Of a DNA stretch of 64,000 bases, positions 43,819 to 52,522 are shown piece after piece. The notes under the pieces were generated by a model. It did not search any database. It was not told where the DNA came from and worked only from the letters and a program-made list of their open reading frames with translations. The DNA is from Streptomyces mirabilis (GTDB lineage: Bacteria; Actinomycetota; Actinomycetes; Streptomycetales; Streptomycetaceae): positions 2,728,001-2,792,000 of the forward strand of contig NZ_CP074102.1 in the NCBI RefSeq assembly GCF_018310535.1. The letters run 5' to 3'. Made by a program: the position numbers and the translations under genes. Numbering within the stretch: the stretch's first letter is position 1; each line of letters begins with the position of its first letter.

Positions 43819-44392
43819 CCGCGAGACCCGCGAACGGGCCGCCACCGGGGCGACCGCCACCACCCGGCCCCGCACCCGCCTCGACCAGCCGATGCCGCCG
43901 CGCCGCCGGCTGGTGCCCGAGTGGGACCCGGAGGCCTTCGGGCGGCTGTCGGAGCGGATCGCGCGTTTCCTCGGCACCGGACGGTTCATCGTCTGGATGA
44001 CGGTCGTCATCATCGTGTGGCTGGTGTGGAACGTCGCGGCACCGCGCCATCTGCGCTTCGACCCGTACCCGTTCATCTTCCTGACCCTGATGCTCTCGCT
44101 CCAGGCCTCCTACGCCGCCCCGCTGATCCTCCTCGCGCAGAACCGCCAGGACGACCGCGACCGGGTCAACCTCGAACAGGACCGCAAGCAGAACGAGCGC
44201 TCGATCGCGGACACCGAGTACCTCACCCGCGAGATCGCCGCCCTGCGCATGGGCCTCGGCGAGGTCGCCACCCGCGACTGGATCCGCTCCGAATTCGAGG
44301 ACCTGATCAGGGAGCTGGAGGAACACCGCTCCGACGGCCGGGTCGTATTCCCGGCAGAACGGCCGTCGCGACGTGACGTAGACGACCGCTGA
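43808..44392 (+). CDS. DUF1003 membrane protein
   Basis: 194 residues with two adjacent TM helices (about 57-110): FIVWMTVVIIVWLVWN and FIFLTLMLSLQASYAAPLIL, then NRQDDRDR typical of DUF1003 and a cytoplasmic helix. Translationally coupled to the MgtE-N/CBS gene, so the two probably form a complex. Function is unknown. Confidence 0.85.
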   Translation: MGPDRETRERAATGATATTRPRTRLDQPMPPRRRLVPEWDPEAFGRLSERIARFLGTGRFIVWMTVVIIVWLVWNVAAPRHLRFDPYPFIFLTLMLSLQASYAAPLILLAQNRQDDRDRVNLEQDRKQNERSIADTEYLTREIAALRMGLGEVATRDWIRSEFEDLIRELEEHRSDGRVVFPAERPSRRDVDDR

Positions 44393-44435
44393 CGGGGCTT
44401 TCCGGGCCCGGGGCCGGGCGCCGTACCATCGTCCT

Positions 44436-45569
44436 ATGGCTACGGAAGACGCGGTGCGCGAAGCACTGGCGACGGTGAACGACCCCGAGATCCAGCGACC
44501 CATCACCGAGCTGGGGATGGTCAAATCGGTGGAGATCGGTGCGGATGGCGCGGTCGCGGTCACCGTGTATCTGACCGTCTCCGGCTGCCCGATGCGCGAG
44601 ACCATCACGAAGAACGTGACGGAGGCGGTCTCGGCGGTCGAGGGCGTCACCCGCGTCGACGTGACCCTGGACGTGATGAGCGACGAGCAGCGCAAGGAGC
44701 TGGCGACCGCGCTGCGCGGCGGCCAGACCGAGCGCGAGGTGCCCTTCGCCAAGCCCGGCTCACTCACGCGCGTGTACGCGGTCGCCTCGGGCAAGGGCGG
44801 TGTCGGCAAGTCCTCGGTGACCGTGAACCTCGCGGCGGCGATGGCGGCCGACGGCCTCAAGGTCGGCGTGGTCGACGCGGACATCTACGGCCACTCGGTG
44901 CCCCGCATGCTCGGTGCGCACGGCCGTCCGACCCAGGTCGAGAACATGATCATGCCGCCGTCCGCGAACGGCGTGAAGGTCATCTCCATCGGCATGTTCA
45001 CCCCGGGCAACGCACCGGTCGTCTGGCGCGGCCCGATGCTCCACCGCGCCCTCCAGCAGTTCCTGGCGGACGTCTTCTGGGGCGACCTGGACGTCCTGCT
45101 CCTCGACCTCCCGCCGGGCACGGGCGACATCGCGATCTCGGTGGCCCAGCTGGTCCCGAACGCGGAGATCCTGGTCGTCACCACCCCGCAGCAGGCGGCG
45201 GCCGAGGTCGCCGAGCGCGCGGGTTCCATCGCCGTCCAGACCCACCAGAAGATCGTGGGCGTGGTCGAGAACATGTCGGGCCTGCCGTGCCCGCACTGCG
45301 GCGAGATGGTCGACGTCTTCGGCACGGGCGGCGGCCAGACGGTCGCCGACGGCCTGACCCGCACCACCGGCGCGAGCGTTCCCGTCCTCGGCTCCATCCC
45401 GATCGACGTCCGCCTCCGCGAGGGCGGCGACGAGGGCAAGCCGGTCGTCCTGACCGACCCGGAGTCCCCCGCGGGCTCCGCCCTGCGCGCCATCGCGGGC
45501 AAGCTCGGCGGCCGCCAGCGCGGCCTGTCCGGCATGTCCCTGGGCATCACCCCGAGGAACAAGTTCTAG
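44436..45569 (+). CDS. mrp: Mrp/ApbC-type iron-sulfur carrier ATPase
   Basis: 377 residues: an N-terminal MIP18/DUF59 domain (about 1-95; SGCPMRETI), then a deviant Walker A GKGGVGKSS (about 118-126), DADIYGHSVPRMLG, LDLPPGTGD and CPHCGEMVDVFG, whose C-x2-C binds the transferred Fe-S cluster at the dimer interface. Carries clusters to apo-enzymes in the cytoplasm. Follows the DUF1003 gene by 43 bases. Matches Rv1229c. Confidence 0.95.
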   Translation: MATEDAVREALATVNDPEIQRPITELGMVKSVEIGADGAVAVTVYLTVSGCPMRETITKNVTEAVSAVEGVTRVDVTLDVMSDEQRKELATALRGGQTEREVPFAKPGSLTRVYAVASGKGGVGKSSVTVNLAAAMAADGLKVGVVDADIYGHSVPRMLGAHGRPTQVENMIMPPSANGVKVISIGMFTPGNAPVVWRGPMLHRALQQFLADVFWGDLDVLLLDLPPGTGDIAISVAQLVPNAEILVVTTPQQAAAEVAERAGSIAVQTHQKIVGVVENMSGLPCPHCGEMVDVFGTGGGQTVADGLTRTTGASVPVLGSIPIDVRLREGGDEGKPVVLTDPESPAGSALRAIAGKLGGRQRGLSGMSLGITPRNKF

Positions 45570-45594
45570 CCCATTCCCCAGCAGCACGTAGCCA

Positions 45595-45619
45595 GGGGCG
45601 CTCCGCCGGGGAGCGCCCC
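45595..45619 (+). terminator. Terminator after mrp
   Basis: GGGGCGCTCC and GGAGCGCCCC form a perfect 10-pair stem; it abuts a reverse-oriented dispersed repeat. Confidence 0.85.
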
Positions 45620-45688
45620 GAAGGGGCGCGGGGCTGTGACATATACGGCTCCGCCGCGATGGCGCGACCAGCCACAGACGACCCGCAG
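45620..45688 (-). repeat. Dispersed intergenic repeat, copy F (long form, reverse)
   Basis: On the reverse strand: CTGCGGGTCGTCTGTGGCTG, then GTCGCGCCATCGCGGCGGAG, CCGTATATGTCACAG and CCCCGCGCCCCTTC. The inserted GCGGCGGAGCCG-type segment defines the long subfamily, shared with the copy at 59.4 kb. Confidence 0.8.
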
Positions 45689-45755
45689 CCGCCGAACGAG
45701 CCACAGCCCTACCTCGGCCCGCGTTCCCGTCCCCCTCCCGTCCCGGAGGGCACCG

Positions 45756-46412
45756 TCACGCGTACGCCGCGATGTCCTTGATCATGGCGAAGCCCAGCCC
45801 GTACGCGCTCATCCCCCGGCCGTACGCCCCCACATGGACCCCCATCTGGGTGGAACCCGCGAGGACCCAGCCGAACTCCAACTCGCGGTAGTGGAACGGC
45901 GTGGGGACGCCGTCCACGGGGAGGGAGAGCGAGGACCAGTCGGGCCCTTCGAGGTCGTCCGCGAGGACCCACGCCGTCTCGGTCTGCTGGTCCAGCCAGT
46001 CGTCCCGCCGGGTGTGGTCCATCTGGCCGGGCCAGGTGAAGGACAGCAGCCCCACACCGGCCAGCCAGGCCGCCGAGGACACCGACGTGGCCTCGAGGAG
46101 CCCCGAACCGTCCGCGCTGCGACGCGAGGGGCTGGCCGCGACGGTCACCACGACCGCGAACCGCTCCTTGTCCTCCGTGGACTCGCTGCGCACCGAGGGC
46201 TCTTCCCCGTGCCCGATCGAACCGTGCTCGACGGCACCGTCCGCCGACGTACCGACCTGCATCAGCCAGCGCGGCCCCGTGAAGGCCTCGTCAAGGCCGT
46301 ACCACGGAAAGGGTGCCAGCAGGTAGCCTTCGGCCGTGCGGCGGGCGGAGGGGAGCTGCTGTCCGCCTTCCGCGGCCGGCGCCTGCGCGCCTACCCGACT
46401 TGTCGTCTCCAT
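45756..46412 (-). CDS. Hypothetical protein beside tatB
   Basis: 218 residues from ATG 46412, favoured by AAGGAGG upstream; the frame is open further up to 46532. No signal peptide or TM in this version. Contains many Trp/aromatic residues (WPGQMDHTRRDDW, HYRELEFGWVLAG) and ends in a small-residue helix. I do not recognise a family. Same strand as tatB, downstream by 180 bases. Confidence 0.65.
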   Translation of the reverse strand: METTSRVGAQAPAAEGGQQLPSARRTAEGYLLAPFPWYGLDEAFTGPRWLMQVGTSADGAVEHGSIGHGEEPSVRSESTEDKERFAVVVTVAASPSRRSADGSGLLEATSVSSAAWLAGVGLLSFTWPGQMDHTRRDDWLDQQTETAWVLADDLEGPDWSSLSLPVDGVPTPFHYRELEFGWVLAGSTQMGVHVGAYGRGMSAYGLGFAMIKDIAAYA

Positions 46413-46592
46413 CTGCCCGGACGCCTCCTTGCTCTCGTCGGACCGGGCGGCCCGCCCCCCTCGGGCGTCCTCAGCAGTCCGCACAACAACTGGGCAGCAT
46501 AGCCACACCACTCCGAGCAGCAGGGAAAGCACCCGGCGCGTAGGGCGTGCACGCGCCGTTTTCAGGCCGAGTCACACGCCTGCGGGCACCAC

Positions 46593-47054
46593 TCAGGTGG
46601 CGTCCGCGTCGAAGGGCGGGCGCTCGTCCGGGTCGCTCTTCTCGGGCTTCTTGGTCATGTCGATCGAACCGCCGGAGGAACCGGAGGACGAGGACGGGGA
46701 AGACGAAGAGGACGACGAGGAGGAGTCCGTGTCGCGGCTGTGCACCGCGTCCGTGACCTCGGCCATCTCCTTCTTCAGGTCGAAGCCGTTGCGGATCTCC
46801 TTGAGCCCCAGCTCGTCGTTGTCCAGCTGCTTGCGGATGAACGTCTTGGGGTTGAGGTCCTCGAACTCGAAGTCCTTGAACTCCGGGCCGAGTTCCTCGC
46901 GGATGTCCGCCTTGGCGCTCTCCGAGAACTCACGGATCTTACGGATGGTGCGGGTGACGTCCTGGATCATCTTCGGGAGCTTTTCCGGACCGAAGACGAG
47001 CACGGCGAGGACAACGAGCGTCACCAGCTCGAGCGGTCCTATGTCATTGAACAC
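46593..47054 (-). CDS. tatB: Twin-arginine translocase subunit TatB
   Basis: 153 residues, GTG 47054 after AAGGAG. One N-terminal TM helix (ELVTLVVLAVLVFGPEKLP), amphipathic helix (MIQDVTRTIRKIREFSESAK), then a polar tail with a run of serines (about 110-127). Forms the receptor complex for folded exported proteins. Next to HtrA-like, anti-sigma and sigma genes, as in mycobacteria (sigE-rseA-htrA-tatB). Confidence 0.95.
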   Translation of the reverse strand: MFNDIGPLELVTLVVLAVLVFGPEKLPKMIQDVTRTIRKIREFSESAKADIREELGPEFKDFEFEDLNPKTFIRKQLDNDELGLKEIRNGFDLKKEMAEVTDAVHSRDTDSSSSSSSSSPSSSSGSSGGSIDMTKKPEKSDPDERPPFDADAT

Positions 47055-47264
47055 CTGAAGCTCCTTGCGATGTCCTCAGTCCTCGGCCCTCGGGATTCTT
47101 CCGTGGTCCGGGCCGGGATCCACGGTACCCGTCGATCCCGTCCGTCCGGAACTGTCCCGGGCCTTCCGGGTTCGTGTACACGACGAGTTTCCCCGGATGT
47201 TCGCCGCTCAGCACGGGCCTGGGGTCCCTCCTGTGAAGTTCATGTCAGTTGCTGTCGAAAGAGG

Positions 47265-49079
47265 TCAGCCGCCGTTCGCGGAGCCGAGGACCAGAGTGAC
47301 CGTCCGCTGCGAGCCGCCCCGTCGGAGGGTCAGCCGCAGCCGGTCGCCGGGACGGTGGGCGCGGGTCTTCACGATCAGCTCCTCGCCCGAGTGGACGCGC
47401 TGTCCGTCGACCTCGGTGATGACGTCGCCGGCCTTGATGCCCGCCTTGGCCCCGGGGCCGCCCGCGGTGACCGGCGCGCCGCCGCCCTTCGTCCCGACCC
47501 GGGCGCCGTCGCCCGTGTAGTTCATGTCGAGCATGACCCCGATCACCGGGTGGGTCGCCCGGCCGGTGTTGATCAGCTCCTCGGCGACACGCTTGGCCTG
47601 GTTGACGGGGATGGCGAAGCCGAGCCCGATGGAACCGGCCTGACCGCCCTGGAGGTCGGTGCCGTTGTCGGCGGAGCGGATGGCGCTGTTGATGCCGATG
47701 ACGCGGGCCCGCGTGTCGAGGAGGGGGCCGCCGGAGTTGCCGGGGTTGATGGGCGCGTCGGTCTGCAGCGCGTCGACGTACGAGACGTCGCTCCCGTCGC
47801 CCTTCTCGCCGCCCGCCGTGATGGGCCGCTCCTTGGCGCTGATGATCCCGGAGGTGACGGTGTTGGCGAGGTCGAAGGGCGCGCCGATGGCGACGACGGG
47901 GTCGCCCACCTGGACGCTGTCGGAGTTGCCCAGCGCCATGGGCCGGAGCCCACGGACTCCCGACACCTTGACCACGGCGAGGTCGTAGCCGCTGTCGTGT
48001 CCGACGACGGTGGCCTTGGCGCTCTCGCCGCCGCTGAACGTCACGGTTATCTCGCCGCCGCTGCCGGCCGGCTCGACCACGTGGTTGTTGGTGAGGATGT
48101 GACCCCGGGTGTCGAGCACGAACCCGGTGCCGGTGTCCTCTTCGCTGGAGCCGCGCACATGCAGGGTGACCACGCTGGGCAGCGCGCGGGCCGCTATCCC
48201 GGCCACGCTGTCCGGGGCCCGCCCGGGCGCCTCCTTGGCGGCCTGCGGCAGTGTGACGTCACCGACCCCGCCGTTGCGCTCCAGATAGGCCCCTACGGCG
48301 CCCCCGACGCCTCCGGAGACGACAGCGAGCGCGACGGCCCCGAGGACCAACGCCTTCCTCGCCCGCTTACGCCGCTGGGTCTTCGTCTCGACAGCCGCCC
48401 CGTTCTGCTGGAGCGGTCCCGGGGCGGCCCAGGGATCGTAGTTCTGCCACGGGGTGGGAGCCGGGTGGGGGTTGCTCGGGTACGGGGCGGAGGGCGGGCC
48501 CGGGGGCACGGCGGTGCCGTGAGCGGGGGTGGCCGCCGGGTGCTGGACGGGCGGGGCGGGCGCCCAGGGGCCCGGCTCGCCGTACGGCGGGGTGCTGTAG
48601 GGGTCGGGGTCGTGCAGGGGCCCGGGGCGGTCGACGGGGGCCTGCTGCGCCGGTACGGCGGCCACCGGGGCCTGGTCGGCGGGCGCCGCGCCGGACGGCC
48701 CACCGGCCTCTTCGGCACCGGGCCCGCCGCCCTGCTGAGCCAGAGCAGGGCGTTCCAGCTCGAAGTCGCCGTCGCTGTCACTCCCGGCGCCGGCCCCCGA
48801 GGGGGCGTCGCCCGACAAGACCGTGCTCGACGGGGCGGCGCCCGACAGAGTCGTGCCCGATGAGGCGGCGCCCACCGACGGCCGGTCCAGCTCGTAGTCC
48901 CCGTCGGACCTGTAGTCCCCGTCGGACCTGCGGTCGCCCTCAGGCCTGTGGTCCCCGTCGGACCTGTGGTCCGTCTCTGCCCCGGAGATGCCCTCGACCG
49001 GACCCACCGCGCCGACCCCCGGAGGGACCGGGCGGGGCCGACTCCACCACTTCGCCTTCGTGGGCTTCCCCTCGTTCAT
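47265..49079 (-). CDS. Membrane-anchored HtrA-like serine protease with PDZ domain
   Basis: 604 residues from ATG 49079 after GGGGAG. Order: acidic repeat region (SDGDYRSDGDYE, about 20-60), Pro/Ala-rich segment, one TM helix (near 255), trypsin-like domain with catalytic His in LTNNHVVEP (about 331), Asp in GYDLAVVKV (about 365) and Ser in NPGNSGGPL (about 449), then a PDZ domain. Degrades misfolded exported proteins at the membrane; its linkage to sigma and anti-sigma genes suggests control by envelope stress. Confidence 0.9.
   Translation of the reverse strand: MNEGKPTKAKWWSRPRPVPPGVGAVGPVEGISGAETDHRSDGDHRPEGDRRSDGDYRSDGDYELDRPSVGAASSGTTLSGAAPSSTVLSGDAPSGAGAGSDSDGDFELERPALAQQGGGPGAEEAGGPSGAAPADQAPVAAVPAQQAPVDRPGPLHDPDPYSTPPYGEPGPWAPAPPVQHPAATPAHGTAVPPGPPSAPYPSNPHPAPTPWQNYDPWAAPGPLQQNGAAVETKTQRRKRARKALVLGAVALAVVSGGVGGAVGAYLERNGGVGDVTLPQAAKEAPGRAPDSVAGIAARALPSVVTLHVRGSSEEDTGTGFVLDTRGHILTNNHVVEPAGSGGEITVTFSGGESAKATVVGHDSGYDLAVVKVSGVRGLRPMALGNSDSVQVGDPVVAIGAPFDLANTVTSGIISAKERPITAGGEKGDGSDVSYVDALQTDAPINPGNSGGPLLDTRARVIGINSAIRSADNGTDLQGGQAGSIGLGFAIPVNQAKRVAEELINTGRATHPVIGVMLDMNYTGDGARVGTKGGGAPVTAGGPGAKAGIKAGDVITEVDGQRVHSGEELIVKTRAHRPGDRLRLTLRRGGSQRTVTLVLGSANGG
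48894..48973. repeat. 18-base tandem repeats in the HtrA-like gene
   Basis: About four units of the type TAGTCCCCGTCGGACCTG encode the acidic GDYRSD-like repeats at the protein's N terminus. Confidence 0.75.
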
Positions 49080-49217
49080 GCTCTCCCCACACCTGGCCCG
49101 CGGCACAACACGCCGACGGTCACCGCAGATTGCCGACTCCGCGCCCGGGAATCCCTCCGGCGGACGCGGCCCAGCCTGGATTCAACCAGGTTCCGGGGCC
49201 GGGGCGCAGAGGGCCGG

Positions 49218-50198
49218 TCAGTGGGCGGTACGGGAGGAGGGGCTCGGGGAGGAAGAGGGGGACGGGGTGCCGGCGGGGGCGGCGAGCAGGCGCGGAGGCG
49301 TGAGGCCGGGCGGCGTCGACCAGGAGGTCTGCGCGATCGGCTGGGCCTCGGTGAGCGGATGTATGAGCGGGGACATCACGGCGGCACCGGCCACGACGGG
49401 GGTGGTCAGCGTGTGCATGACGTCGTCTGCCCGGGTCACCGGAGCGGGGACTCCGGGGAGCAGGGGTGCGGACACCGAGGTGGGCACCGCGGGCGCCACG
49501 CCGAGCGAACGCTCGCCCTGGGCGAGCAGCGGCCCGTCGGAGCGGCGACGCTGTGTCTCGGGAGCCGTCGCGGGCCCCGAGCCCGGCGTACGCGCCGGCG
49601 TCACATTGCTGCCGCCGGAGCCGCCGCGCGCGTCCGTGGTGTCGGCCGGCACTCCGGTCGACACCCCGCCGAGCGCGACCGCGGCCAGCGACACCGCGCC
49701 GGCGGCGGCGAAGGCGAAGCGCAGCCCGCGCGAGGCCGATCGGTCGGTCTCGTGACGGCTGACGTCATGGATCCGGAAACCGCGCCCGGAGTCGGGCGGC
49801 AGCACGTCGCCGTGCGGCGCGGCGGGCACGTACCCGAAGGGCTCTCCGCGCACTCCGAAGACGCCGGTCACCGGGGCGCCGGGGGGGAGTCTTCCGCCGA
49901 ATCCGCCCCCGCCGAACGGTGAGCCATCACCGCCGTCGAAGTCACCTCCCCCCGGAAGTCCCTGGAGACGGGCCAGGAAGCTCTCGGAGGGGGGCGGAGG
50001 GGCGACTTCCGCGAAGACGTTCTTCAGTCGGCGCTGGGCGTCCGCCTCGGCCTTGCACTTCGCGCAGGTGACGAGGTGGGCCAGGACGCGATCGCGCGAC
50101 TCATGACCGAGCTCTCCGTCCACCAGGGCGGACAGTCGGTCCCCAAGATGCTGGTCGGCAACACGCCGCTCCGTAGGGTTGGGCCGGGATCCACTCAC
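49218..50198 (-). CDS. Zinc-type anti-sigma factor with secreted C-terminal part
   Basis: 326 residues. The ZAS signature H-x3-C-x2-C is seen at His41, Cys45 and Cys48 (HLVTCAKC). One TM helix near residue 170 ([17 protein letters not shown]) is followed by a Ser/Pro/Thr-rich outer domain. It overlaps the sigma stop by 4 bases (ATGA), giving coupled synthesis. It would hold the ECF sigma inactive at the membrane until stress; equivalent of RseA (Rv1222), but longer. Confidence 0.9.
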   Translation of the reverse strand: MSGSRPNPTERRVADQHLGDRLSALVDGELGHESRDRVLAHLVTCAKCKAEADAQRRLKNVFAEVAPPPPSESFLARLQGLPGGGDFDGGDGSPFGGGGFGGRLPPGAPVTGVFGVRGEPFGYVPAAPHGDVLPPDSGRGFRIHDVSRHETDRSASRGLRFAFAAAGAVSLAAVALGGVSTGVPADTTDARGGSGGSNVTPARTPGSGPATAPETQRRRSDGPLLAQGERSLGVAPAVPTSVSAPLLPGVPAPVTRADDVMHTLTTPVVAGAAVMSPLIHPLTEAQPIAQTSWSTPPGLTPPRLLAAPAGTPSPSSSPSPSSRTAH

Positions 50199-50968
50199 GC
50201 GGTCGCGCCCCCTCCTCCCAGCGCGGGAACTCCTGTGATCGCGAAGCCGCGACGCTCGGCACGGGCCTCGGGAGACCGGTGTGCGAGGGCCTTGCGCAGC
50301 TGCGAACGGCCACGGTGGATCCGGCTGCGGACCGTACCGAGCTTGACGCCCAGGGTCGCGGCGATCTCCTCGTACGAAAGTCCCTCGATGTCACAGAGGA
50401 CGACCGCGGCGCGGAACTCGGGCGCGAGGGTGTCCAGCGCCTGCTGGACGTCCGCGTCGAAGTGCGCGTCGTTGAAGACCTGCTGCGGGGAGGGCTCGCG
50501 GCTGGGCAGGCGCTCGGCCGCGTCGTCACCGAGGGCGTCGAAGCGGATGCGCTGCTTGCGGCGCACCATGTCGAGGAAGAGGTTCGTGGTGATGCGGTGC
50601 AGCCAGCCCTCGAAGGTGCCGGGCGTGTAGGTCGACAGGGAGCGGAAGACGCGGACGAAGACTTCCTGTGTGAGGTCCTCGGCGTCGTGCTGGTTGCCCG
50701 TCAGGCGGTAGGCGAGCCGGTAGACCCGGCCGCTGTGCGTGCTGACGATCTCCTCCCAGGTGGGCGGAGTCCACGCCTGCGACTCCGCGTCGGTGGTGAA
50801 CGTCGCGGTCTGCGTCGGGGCAGCAGCATGGAACTTGTCAGCGATGTCGGTCACGGATTTCGGCTCACCCGCCGATCTGAGAAGGCGCCGCAGCACCCCG
50901 CCCCGATCCACAGGCGCAGCCGCACCTCCCCTGTCGGCTCTGGTGGTGTCCAGTGGAGCCCCTACCAT
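50195..50968 (-). CDS. ECF RNA polymerase sigma factor (mycobacterial SigE type)
   Basis: 257 residues from ATG 50968, with GAGGTGG upstream; in-frame codons further up exist but lack ribosome sites. Region 2 (about 75-140: [17 protein letters not shown] and [15 protein letters not shown]) and region 4 (about 185-240: [20 protein letters not shown]) are complete. Length and neighbours match M. tuberculosis SigE; this is not the Streptomyces SigE of the cse operon. A promoter of the type this group recognises lies upstream, implying autoregulation. Confidence 0.9.
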   Translation of the reverse strand: MVGAPLDTTRADRGGAAAPVDRGGVLRRLLRSAGEPKSVTDIADKFHAAAPTQTATFTTDAESQAWTPPTWEEIVSTHSGRVYRLAYRLTGNQHDAEDLTQEVFVRVFRSLSTYTPGTFEGWLHRITTNLFLDMVRRKQRIRFDALGDDAAERLPSREPSPQQVFNDAHFDADVQQALDTLAPEFRAAVVLCDIEGLSYEEIAATLGVKLGTVRSRIHRGRSQLRKALAHRSPEARAERRGFAITGVPALGGGGATA

Positions 50969-51122
50969 AGCCACCTCGCCCGTTAGCTCCGGATAAGCGG
51001 TTTTACGAGAATTTGATACGTGCTCATATGGCTGCGTCAGCATGTGATCGCCACCCCGCTCCACACCCCGCTCCGCGCGCTGTTCCATCGACTTCCCCCC
51101 GCTCTGTTTCCGCACCCCTCTA

Positions 51123-51149
51123 AACGCCTGGTCCCATCTGCGGGTTCCC
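51123..51149 (-). promoter_or_regulatory. ECF-type promoter for the sigma gene
   Basis: On the reverse strand GGGAACC (51149-51143) is followed after 16 bases by CGTT (51126-51123), matching the GGGAAC/CGTT pattern known for SigE/SigH-group ECF factors. It is about 155 bases before the sigma ATG. Confidence 0.75.
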
Positions 51150-51202
51150 GGCACCAACGGATACAGTCACGCCCAGGCAACCACGGGGACAGGGAGAGGG
51201 TC

Positions 51203-51835
51203 ATTACCGGCAACCGGCAGACGAGCTGGGCGTTCGCCGACGCCTTTGTCGCCGAGGACGAAGCGCTGCGCTGGGCCCGCGACCGGGCCCGCGAGGCAGG
51301 GCTGCGCCCGGTGTCGCCCGGCACGGGCGCCGCGCTGCGGTTGCTCGCCGCCACCGTGGACGCGAAAGCGGTGGCGGAGATCGGTACCGGGACCGGCGTC
51401 TCCGGAATTCATCTGCTGCACGGCATGCGGCCGGACGGGGTACTGACCACCGTCGATCCGGAACCGGACCGCCAGCAGTTCGCCCGCCAGGCCTTCCGCG
51501 CGGCCGGCTTCGCCAGCAACCGCGCCCGCTTCATCCCCGGCCGCGCGCTGGACGTCCTGCCCCGGCTCGCGGACGCCGGCTACGACCTCGTCTTCTGCGA
51601 CGGCGACCGTCTGGAGTGCCTGGACTACCTCGCTGAATCGTTGCGTCTGCTGCGTCCGGGCGGGCTGGTCGTCTTCGAGGGTGTCTTCGCGGACGGCCGC
51701 ACGGTCGAATCGGGCCCGCAGCCCGCCGAGGTCGGCCGGTTGCGCGAACTGCTGCGCGCGGTGCGCGAGAGTCAGGACCTGGTGCCCTCGCTGCTGCCGG
51801 TGGGCGACGGGTTGCTGTGCGGGGTCAAGCGCTGA
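51203..51835 (+). CDS. SAM-dependent O-methyltransferase
   Basis: 210 residues counted from ATT 51203. Family similarity begins at ITGNRQTSWAFADAF. No ATG, GTG or TTG lies in frame nearby; GTG 51044 and 51020 would add about 55 unrelated residues across the sigma promoter region. AGGGAGAGG is well placed for an ATT start. Motif I is AEIGTGTGVSGI, with VDPEPDRQ, DLVFCDGDR and LRLLRPGGLVVFEG after it. Cation-dependent OMT fold. Substrate unknown. Divergent from the sigma gene as Rv1220c is from sigE. Confidence 0.85.
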   Translation: MTGNRQTSWAFADAFVAEDEALRWARDRAREAGLRPVSPGTGAALRLLAATVDAKAVAEIGTGTGVSGIHLLHGMRPDGVLTTVDPEPDRQQFARQAFRAAGFASNRARFIPGRALDVLPRLADAGYDLVFCDGDRLECLDYLAESLRLLRPGGLVVFEGVFADGRTVESGPQPAEVGRLRELLRAVRESQDLVPSLLPVGDGLLCGVKR

Positions 51836-51920
51836 CCGCACGCTCGGTCTCGCGCCCGCAACAAATGTCTGACCTGCGTCGATACACAGGGGTACGCCGC
51901 TGCCGCACCCCAGGAAAACC

Positions 51921-51954
51921 ACTGCCCCGGCACCGAATACGGTGCCGGGGCAGT
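51921..51954. terminator. Bidirectional terminator
   Basis: ACTGCCCCGGCACC and its exact complement with a 6-base loop lie between the methyltransferase (+) and DUF3117 (-) genes. Confidence 0.95.
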
Positions 51955-51979
51955 TGAAAAGGTATGGTCGCGTTCCGCG

Positions 51980-52147
51980 TCAGCCGACGACCTTCTTGAG
52001 GGCGTCGCCGAGCGCGTCGGCCTCGTCAGGGGTCAGCTCGACGACGAGCCGACCGCCGCCTTCGAGCGGAACGCGCATGACGATGCCCCGCCCCTCCTTG
52101 GTCACCTCGAGCGGGCCATCGCCCGTCCGCGGCTTCATGGCCGCCAT
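51980..52147 (-). CDS. DUF3117 small protein
   Basis: 55 residues from ATG 52147, after GGAAGG. MAAMKPRTGDGPLEVTKEGR and the ending DALKKVVG are near-invariant in actinobacteria. Family of unknown function (Rv1211). Short, basic, beta-rich in the centre. Own transcription unit. Confidence 0.95.
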   Translation of the reverse strand: MAAMKPRTGDGPLEVTKEGRGIVMRVPLEGGGRLVVELTPDEADALGDALKKVVG

Positions 52148-52522
52148 GCTCGTTCCCCTTCCTGAAACCAGCTCATCGTCGCCGACGGCCCCTTGAAGGG
52201 CACGCACGTCCCCTCATAGGACACACGTCACCGGCATCGAACACATTGCTTCCAGGCCATTATCCCGCATCTCAGGACCCGATGACCAACATCAGTCGGC
52301 ATCGCTTGCGCAACGCGCTTGAGCAAAACCACTCAATTCGGCGATGTGACTGCGATACTGCGCCGCTGCATCGACTTCCACGGCTCGGAATTCTTTGACG
52401 CAGGTCACATGTCCTGTCCACGCCCCGGACCGTGATCTCCGCCATGCTGTCCTGCATGCTGTCCTCGCACCCAGGACGTACCGACCAGTACGTCGGAGCC
52501 GCGACACCGGAGGGAACCCACC
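52148..52522. other. 375-base divergent gap, DUF3117 / enoyl-CoA hydratase
   Basis: The stretch 52250-52420 is less GC-rich than its surroundings and probably holds both promoters, but I could not pick a convincing -35/-10 pair. No hairpin, small gene or known element was recognised. Confidence 0.35.

Noticed and set aside
48894..48973. 18-base repeats considered as a regulatory iteron array
   Set aside because: They lie within the HtrA-like coding frame and encode acidic repeats.
51020..51202. GTG 51020 or 51044 as the methyltransferase start
   Set aside because: The added residues are unlike the family and cover the ECF promoter of the divergent sigma gene.
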